Origin: CAZAQS01 sp964486825
GTDB lineage: Bacteria; Chloroflexota; Anaerolineae; Anaerolineales; UBA4823
Reading direction: 5' to 3'
DNA: 10,723 nt
Assembly (NCBI GenBank): GCA_964486825.1
Contig: CAZAQS010000155.1
Location: forward strand, 1 to 10,723
Under the pieces are notes generated by a model, which was not told the DNA's origin, made no database searches, and saw only the letters and a list, made by a program, of their open reading frames with translations. A program made the position numbers and the translations under genes. Shown one piece after another: positions 6,445 to 10,723 of this stretch (position 1 is its first letter; every line of letters starts with the position of its first letter).

Positions 6445-7821
6445 ATGTTTCCATTCAAGCAAAAATTTAACAATAAAGCGTTTTCCCTTTCCTCAAATTG
6501 GCTTACTCCATCGAAAGCGTTGGTTTTGGGATTCGCAGCGATTATCGCTGTCGGGACGATATTGCTAAGCTTACCAATCGCTTCTGCGGATAGGCAACCT
6601 CTCTCTTTATTGGATGCCCTGTTTACCGCAACTTCAGCTCTCTGTGTTACCGGATTGGTAGTGGTTGACACGGGGACGACCTTCTCACTTTTTGGCCACA
6701 TCGTGATCCTGATCTTTTTACAGGTCGGAGGGGTTGGTTTCGTCACGATGGTGGTTGTGATTTCGGTGGTTATCGGGAGGCGTGTAGGGCTCAGAGAGCG
6801 CTTGCTCCTGCAGGAGGCGCTAGGGCATATTAAGATCCAGGGAATGGTGCGTCTGGCCCTGTATATCCTCGGAGTGGCGCTGTTGGCCGAAACGGTTGGT
6901 TTCTTATTGCTCTGGTCTCGTTGGCAGGCGGATCTTGGGGTAGGGCGTGGGGCATGGTTTGCAGTATTTCATAGTGTCTCTGCCTTTGTGAATGCCGGGT
7001 TCGATCTTTTCGGACAGCAAGGCCAGTCCAGCTTGCAAGGATATCGGGGTGATCTATTGGTCAATATGGTGATCGGCGGGTTGATTTTCCTGGGAAGCCT
7101 GGGAGTACCTGTATTGAATGAACTCATCAACTGGAGGCGCACACGTCGCTTCACACTCCACACACTCCTGGTTTTGAGCATGTCCGGGCTCTTGCTGATT
7201 GGCGGAGGATTGCTCCTGCTCCTGACAGAGCTTAGCTCAGCATCCCTGATAGAGCAGTTACCCTGGGGAGAGCGCTTGCTGGTATCCTTCTTCCATTCTG
7301 CTTCAGCTCGCACGGGTGGTTTCAGCACCGTCCCGCTGGTTGAAATGGGCGACTCGGTTTGGTTCGTGCTAATGATGTTGATGTTCATCGGTGCGTCAAC
7401 TGCCTCGATGGGAGGCGGCGTTAAGGTAAACGTGCTGGGAGCGCTGGTCTTTACTGTATGGTCGGTGGGGCGCGGGAGAGAAGAAGGCGAAGCATTTGGG
7501 CGAACGATCCCAAGGGAGACGATTTATAAAGCCTTAGCAGTGGTAATCGGGGCTGCAGTGTTTGTTATGCTGATGACGATTGCCCTTACCATTAGCGAGG
7601 ATCTAGATCCCCTGCACCTGATGTTCGAGATCATTTCTGCCTTCGGAACGGTGGGATATTCCCTGGGAGTTACCCCCCACCTTTCACCCACAGGAAAGCT
7701 TTTGGTTATTGTTACGATGTTCGTAGGCCGCCTGGGGCCTTTGACGCTCATCGCCGCCCTGGCAAGGCTTCCTTCCGCCCAACATATACGATATCCGGAA
7801 GAAAAGATCATGATTGGATGA
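6445..7821 (+). CDS. ktrB: KtrB/TrkH-family potassium uptake channel subunit
   Basis: This 458-residue membrane protein of the SKT superfamily forms the ion-conducting dimer of the Ktr K+ (often Na+-dependent) uptake system. The four pore loops with their selectivity-filter glycines are visible: TSALCVTGL (Gly70), SAFVNAGFD (Gly185), SARTGGFST (Gly291) and SAFGTVGYS (Gly404). The intramembrane gating loop of the third repeat is GASTASMGGGVKV (about 316-328), with the glycine triplet but Thr where family members usually have Pro. A length near 450 and the short N-terminus point to KtrB rather than the longer TrkH. An in-frame TAA lies 12 bases upstream, and this is the only ATG before the first helix, so the start is well bounded. 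The ribosome binding site is poor (AGG directly against the ATG), which suggests low translation. It is followed after 10-13 bases by ktrA, so the two form an operon. Confidence 0.93.
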   Translation: MFPFKQKFNNKAFSLSSNWLTPSKALVLGFAAIIAVGTILLSLPIASADRQPLSLLDALFTATSALCVTGLVVVDTGTTFSLFGHIVILIFLQVGGVGFVTMVVVISVVIGRRVGLRERLLLQEALGHIKIQGMVRLALYILGVALLAETVGFLLLWSRWQADLGVGRGAWFAVFHSVSAFVNAGFDLFGQQGQSSLQGYRGDLLVNMVIGGLIFLGSLGVPVLNELINWRRTRRFTLHTLLVLSMSGLLLIGGGLLLLLTELSSASLIEQLPWGERLLVSFFHSASARTGGFSTVPLVEMGDSVWFVLMMLMFIGASTASMGGGVKVNVLGALVFTVWSVGRGREEGEAFGRTIPRETIYKALAVVIGAAVFVMLMTIALTISEDLDPLHLMFEIISAFGTVGYSLGVTPHLSPTGKLLVIVTMFVGRLGPLTLIAALARLPSAQHIRYPEEKIMIG

Positions 7822-7823
7822 AT

Positions 7824-7828
7824 GGAGG
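7824..7828 (+). promoter_or_regulatory. Ribosome binding site of ktrA
   Basis: GGAGG stands three bases before a first ATG (7832) and six bases before a second in-frame ATG (7835). The six-base spacing is the better one, so translation most likely begins at 7835 and gives MAKRKSFLVIG. Confidence 0.7.
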
Positions 7829-7834
7829 TAAATG

Positions 7835-8488
7835 ATGGCTAAGCGTAAAAGTTTCCTGGTCATCGGTCTGGGCCGCTTCGGGACAAGCCTGGCTATCGCT
7901 CTTATGGGTGAAGGCCAAGAAGTGCTGGGTGTAGACGTCGACCCGCTGGTCGTTCAGCGCCTATCAGGCCATTTAACGCATGCGGTGACACTGGACTCGG
8001 CCGATGAAGAATCTCTGTCTGCCCTGGGGATTGGCAACTTCGACGCTGCAATCGTCGCATTGAGTGGTAATTTTGAAGCCAGTGTTCTTCTGACCTTGGG
8101 TCTCAAGCATTTAGGCGCCCGCTACGTGGTTGCCAAGGCCAACACCGAAGAGCAGGCCGAGGTGCTCACAAGAGTGGGAGCGGATCGAGTAGTCCAGCCT
8201 TCTCTCGACGCAGGTCTGCGGGTGGCCCACCAGTTGGTCTCGCCCAACGTGCTCGATTACCTGGCCCTGAATCCTGGAATGAGCGTGGCAGAAGTGCACG
8301 CCCCCGATTTCATGGCGGGTAAGACCCTGGGGGAACTGGATGTGCGCCGCAGATATAAGATTACGATTATTCTCATTAAGAATGGCGACCGTTTTCTGAT
8401 ATCACCCGATCCTGATGATAGAATCAACAGTGGGGACAGGCTTGTTGTAGTGGGCCGCGATGATGATATTGCTCGTTTGCAGCTATAA
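7835..8488 (+). CDS. ktrA: KtrA/TrkA RCK regulatory subunit of K+ uptake
   Basis: This cytoplasmic gating subunit forms an octameric ring under KtrB and opens or closes it with bound ATP/ADP. Counting from the upstream Met at 7832 (218 residues; 217 from the preferred start), residues 8-17 carry the Rossmann loop (LVIGLGRFGTS, GxGxxG), and Asp35 at the end of beta-2 (GVDVD) is the usual ribose-binding acid. Residues about 6-135 form RCK_N, and about 150-218 form the RCK_C/TrkA-C domain (GKTLGELDVRRRY, GDRFLISPDPDD, GDRLVVVGRDDD). The PE motif normally found after GAD-x-V in KtrA reads QPS here (Ser124 in place of the Glu that binds a divalent cation at the dimer interface). It lies 10-13 bases after ktrB in the same operon. 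The position behind ktrB supports KtrA over a stand-alone TrkA. No clear terminator follows it. Confidence 0.92.
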   Translation: MAKRKSFLVIGLGRFGTSLAIALMGEGQEVLGVDVDPLVVQRLSGHLTHAVTLDSADEESLSALGIGNFDAAIVALSGNFEASVLLTLGLKHLGARYVVAKANTEEQAEVLTRVGADRVVQPSLDAGLRVAHQLVSPNVLDYLALNPGMSVAEVHAPDFMAGKTLGELDVRRRYKITIILIKNGDRFLISPDPDDRINSGDRLVVVGRDDDIARLQL

Positions 8489-8634
8489 CACTGATCTGTT
8501 TTTACACTAATTTCACATTGGGGTGTTGTTATTGTATGGCGTGTTCTTCCCCTTGCGATTAAATGCAAGCGTAAGCCGTATATTTCAGAAGAAATGGTAT
8601 CCAATTGATAGGCGGATCAGGTTATAGACAGGAC
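8489..8634. other. Convergent intergenic spacer
   Basis: This is the short gap between the 3' ends of ktrA and the GH13 gene. A small hairpin CTTGC-N8-GCAAG lies near 8553-8570, but it has no T-run on either strand, so no intrinsic terminator can be supported. No small gene is seen. Confidence 0.4.
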
Positions 8635-10437
8635 TCAGCCACTTTCTTGAGATAGGATAAGGGCGCTGTATCCAGCAATGTTGACCTGGCCGCGCGCCGG
8701 TAATCCATCTCCTTCGCCTGCCCCGGCATGAACTGACGTGCTTCCCAGGTCTCCAAAATCCTGCTCGTAGACCTTGCTGTCACTGTTGAAGCGCACTACC
8801 CACTCGCCTTCGGACGGGAACCCAATCCAGTAATTTTCCTTTGGGTGAGTAGATAAATTTGCCACCACAACGACGCTGTCTCCTGGACCGCCTTTCTCCC
8901 AGCGGTGGTACGCAATCAGTTTGTCCTCTGGATGGATATGGTATACATCCAGCTCCTGCCCGGTGAGGCCTTTTGTAATTCCATCGCAATTCAAGCGCAG
9001 GGCTATCAGGTCCTTGTAGATCGCTAATATGCCTCGGAATTGCTCTGCCTTTCCCCAATCGATGGGATCCTGGTCGTGGAACCAATCGTCCTCCAGAAAT
9101 TCCTGGCCCTGAAAAAGCATAGGGATGCCAGGGCTTGAAAAGGCAAGCGCGGCCCCCAAAGTGGATTTCTTTCGAGCGGCCCAGGATGAGGCCTTGCCAG
9201 GATCGACCTCCTCTGCCAGCCGTGCTTTGCCATTAGCGACCTCGTCATGCGATTCGGTGTAGATAACGCGTTCAAATGCATTGCCATGGTAGCGTTTCTG
9301 GATCGCATCGTGCACTGCATGCATATCCCTTTGCCCATCATCCGGTTGGATCAATGCACCTCGGATTGTATGTACGAACTGTGCACACCATTGGGCTCTG
9401 AACCCGGCGCCTCCCTCCGGCTGGGAAAGTGTCAAGAAATGGTTGTCCTTCAAATCCTCGGCAATGAGGATCGCGTTAGGCTTTACTTTGACAACTTCTT
9501 CATTCAACCACTGCATCAAGCTCCAGCCGTCTGGCAGGTCACTCCCCGGATCGTCGTTATGCCCGTGAACGTTGCGGATATAAGCGCTGCCGTCGAAACG
9601 CAACCCATCCATACCGAAATCCTGCACCCACATCAGTGCGTTGTCGCGGATGTACTCCCGCACTTCCGGCCGGCCGTAATCCGGTCGTGTATCGCCCCAT
9701 GGCGTGGCTGCGCGCCAGTCGTTATAGAAATATATGCCACCCTTGCCGTTCTCGCTCCAGCCATCGAACTGCCACAGGTGCAGGTCGCTGGGGCCGAAGT
9801 GGTTGTATACCACGTCCTTGATGACTGCCATCCCTAACTTGTGCGCCTCGTCCACGAAAGATTTCAAATCCTCAGGCGTACCGTAATCGCTCTCCACTGC
9901 GAAGATATGGGATGGGTTGTAACCCCAGGAGTAGCCTCCCGCAAACTCTGCTAAAGGCATAAGCTCTATGGCGTTGATCCCCAGCTCCTGCAGGTAGGGA
10001 AGGCGCCTGGCTGCCCCTTCGAGAGTTCCAGGACCCTTCTGCCCGACCTCCTTTCCGAATGTGCCGATATGAAGCTCGTAAATTACCAGCTCGTTATGCG
10101 GAGGCGGTGAGAAAGTAGCTGTTTTTTCTTCAGTTAGAGGAGCGGTGATGACGCCATTGCCAACCGAGCTGGTCACTCGTCTAGCGTAAGGGTCGATCCG
10201 GTAAAATTCCTCGCCGCCCGTCAATATCCGGTAGCGGTACTCGTCTCCAGGCCTCGCTCCACTAACTTCGACCGTCCAAATTCCTTCTGGGCTGCCCTGC
10301 ATGGGATGCGTAGACTTGTCCCAGCTGTTGAAGGAGCCCGTAACGTACACTTCATCCGCATTTGGCGCCCACACCGCGAACCGGCAGCCTTCCTGATGCG
10401 AGATGGCGCCTTTACGAAAATTTTCCTTTGATATCAT
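8635..10437 (-). CDS. GH13 family 1,4-alpha-glucan branching enzyme-like protein
   Basis: This 600-residue protein has no signal peptide and is probably cytoplasmic, acting on glycogen or other alpha-glucans. Residues about 15-100 are an N-terminal CBM48/E-set domain (RFAVWAPNADEVYVTGSFNSWD). Residues about 115-480 are the GH13 (beta/alpha)8 barrel with all catalytic regions: DVVYNH (208-213), GLRFD with nucleophile Asp282, ILIAED with acid/base Glu327, and ESHDEV with Asp398. A C-terminal beta-sandwich (about 495-600) follows. Region IV SHDEV and GQEFLEDDWFHDQDPIDW favour a branching enzyme over malto-oligosyltrehalose trehalohydrolase, whose region IV is usually NHDQ(V/I)GN. It is shorter than classical GlgB because it has a single N-terminal domain. 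Asp-Leu follows Glu327 where GlgB has Glu-Ser, so another transglycosylase or amylase activity remains possible. The start ATG follows GGGAGAAAG. It is monocistronic in this window. Confidence 0.8.
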   Translation of the reverse strand: MISKENFRKGAISHQEGCRFAVWAPNADEVYVTGSFNSWDKSTHPMQGSPEGIWTVEVSGARPGDEYRYRILTGGEEFYRIDPYARRVTSSVGNGVITAPLTEEKTATFSPPPHNELVIYELHIGTFGKEVGQKGPGTLEGAARRLPYLQELGINAIELMPLAEFAGGYSWGYNPSHIFAVESDYGTPEDLKSFVDEAHKLGMAVIKDVVYNHFGPSDLHLWQFDGWSENGKGGIYFYNDWRAATPWGDTRPDYGRPEVREYIRDNALMWVQDFGMDGLRFDGSAYIRNVHGHNDDPGSDLPDGWSLMQWLNEEVVKVKPNAILIAEDLKDNHFLTLSQPEGGAGFRAQWCAQFVHTIRGALIQPDDGQRDMHAVHDAIQKRYHGNAFERVIYTESHDEVANGKARLAEEVDPGKASSWAARKKSTLGAALAFSSPGIPMLFQGQEFLEDDWFHDQDPIDWGKAEQFRGILAIYKDLIALRLNCDGITKGLTGQELDVYHIHPEDKLIAYHRWEKGGPGDSVVVVANLSTHPKENYWIGFPSEGEWVVRFNSDSKVYEQDFGDLGSTSVHAGAGEGDGLPARGQVNIAGYSALILSQESG

Positions 10438-10625
10438 GCTTTCTCCCGTATGACTTTCCCCCTATGCAAGCAACTCTCCCTTAACATTCATTATAACTCG
10501 ACTGGTCTCTCCAGACGATGCAAACTTTTGGATTGGTTAGCTCCTATACAGATTTTAGACGCCTTGAATCTGTCCGTTAGGATCAAATCCAAGGTAGTAA
10601 ATCTGAATATAGGTTTAAACATCAC
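10438..10625. other. Upstream region of the GH13 gene
   Basis: This AT-rich stretch shows no gene in any frame. Near the GH13 start it contains a TATAAT box on the minus strand, and further out the inverted repeat CTGG-N5-CCAG (10502-10514). Plus-strand frames were checked for the missing N-terminus of the antiporter at the window end. None encodes the expected hydrophobic first helix. Confidence 0.5.
10490..10523 (-). promoter_or_regulatory. Candidate promoter of the GH13 gene
   Basis: A perfect TATAAT lies at 10490-10495 on the minus strand, about 53 bases before the ATG. There is no good -35 at normal spacing. TTGCAT at 10518-10523 lies 22 bases away, the same unusual gap as in the candidate cyclase-STAND promoter, and an inverted repeat CTGG-N5-CCAG (10502-10514) lies within the gap. 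Confidence 0.35.
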
Positions 10626-10723
10626 TTGATCATCGGCCTGACCGTGGTGGCTTTCGGCACCAGTGCACCAGAGGTGGCAGTGGTGGTGCAGGCGGGATTC
10701 CAGGGCCAGGGGGATATGGCGTT
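10626..10723 (+). pseudogene. YrbG/CaCA-family Na+/Ca2+ antiporter, 5'-truncated and running off the window
   Basis: From the TTG at 10626 the plus strand reads LIIGLTVVAFGTSAPEVAVV and on to GQGDMA. This is the alpha-1 repeat of calcium/sodium antiporters (GTSAPE signature, with the Glu that binds the cation). Family members have some 35-40 residues before this point, including the first membrane helix. Here the frame is open only back to a TAG at 10578-10580, has no ATG, and encodes nothing hydrophobic before the motif. A neighbouring frame reads GLNIT just before the motif and ends at TGA, which hints at a one-base frameshift, but it too lacks the first helix. The gene is therefore probably a remnant or a truncated copy. 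If functional, it would start at a TTG without a good ribosome binding site. The 3' part is outside the window. Confidence 0.6.

Noticed and set aside
8553..8570. Hairpin CTTGC-N8-GCAAG as a bidirectional terminator between the convergent genes
   Set aside because: The stem is only five pairs and neither strand has a T-run after it.
9247..9837. 196-codon plus-strand open frame opposite the GH13 gene
   Set aside because: It is entirely antisense to the catalytic barrel coding region, with no ribosome binding site and no recognisable domain.
8635..10437. Malto-oligosyltrehalose trehalohydrolase (TreZ)
   Set aside because: The size and CBM48 would fit, but region IV is SHDEV as in branching enzymes and no TreY or other trehalose gene is adjacent.

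Overview
The window looks like a piece of a bacterial chromosome of moderate GC content, most plausibly from the phylum Chloroflexota (Anaerolineae-like). This is inferred from gene families, not from a marker gene. A class III cyclase fused to a STAND ATPase and TPR repeats, beside an XRE-type HTH fused to another STAND ATPase, is a combination typical of Chloroflexota and some Actinomycetota. No rRNA, tRNA, CRISPR array, insertion sequence or phage gene was seen.

Layout. (1) Positions 1-3833, minus strand: a two-gene signalling unit. A 1128-residue cyclase-STAND-TPR protein (447-3833) is read first. It overlaps by one base (TGATG) an XRE-HTH/STAND protein (1-447), which leaves the window in the middle of its Walker A motif. 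(2) Positions 3834-4142: intergenic, with a perfect TATAAT box for the cyclase gene and a likely intrinsic terminator of the next transcript. (3) Positions 4143-8488: a potassium-uptake locus. A KimA-type K+ transporter (minus, 4143-6056) is divergent from a ktrB-ktrA operon (plus, 6445-8488). The 388-base region between them holds a good sigma-70-type promoter for the kimA-like gene and a cluster of tandem CTGGTAAT repeats in front of ktrB. (4) Positions 8635-10437, minus strand: a GH13 glycoside hydrolase that looks like a glycogen (1,4-alpha-glucan) branching enzyme, convergent with ktrBA. (5) Positions 10438-10723: the upstream region of that gene, then on the plus strand the abrupt beginning of a YrbG/CaCA-type Na+/Ca2+ antiporter reading frame. 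It lacks the usual first membrane segment and runs off the window.

How they fit together. The kimA-like gene and ktrBA encode two structurally unrelated K+ uptake systems (APC-fold symporter; SKT-fold channel-like transporter with an RCK regulatory subunit). Their back-to-back layout suggests coordinated K+ or osmotic homeostasis. The cyclase-STAND protein ends at the point where related LuxR-type regulators carry a DNA-binding HTH, while the translationally coupled neighbour supplies an XRE HTH. The pair may therefore work as a split sensor/regulator. That is an inference from architecture only. The window is mostly recognisable housekeeping and regulatory genes. The points most worth a second look are the STAND pair, the repeat cluster between the K+ transporters, a missing Glu in KtrA, and the headless antiporter.
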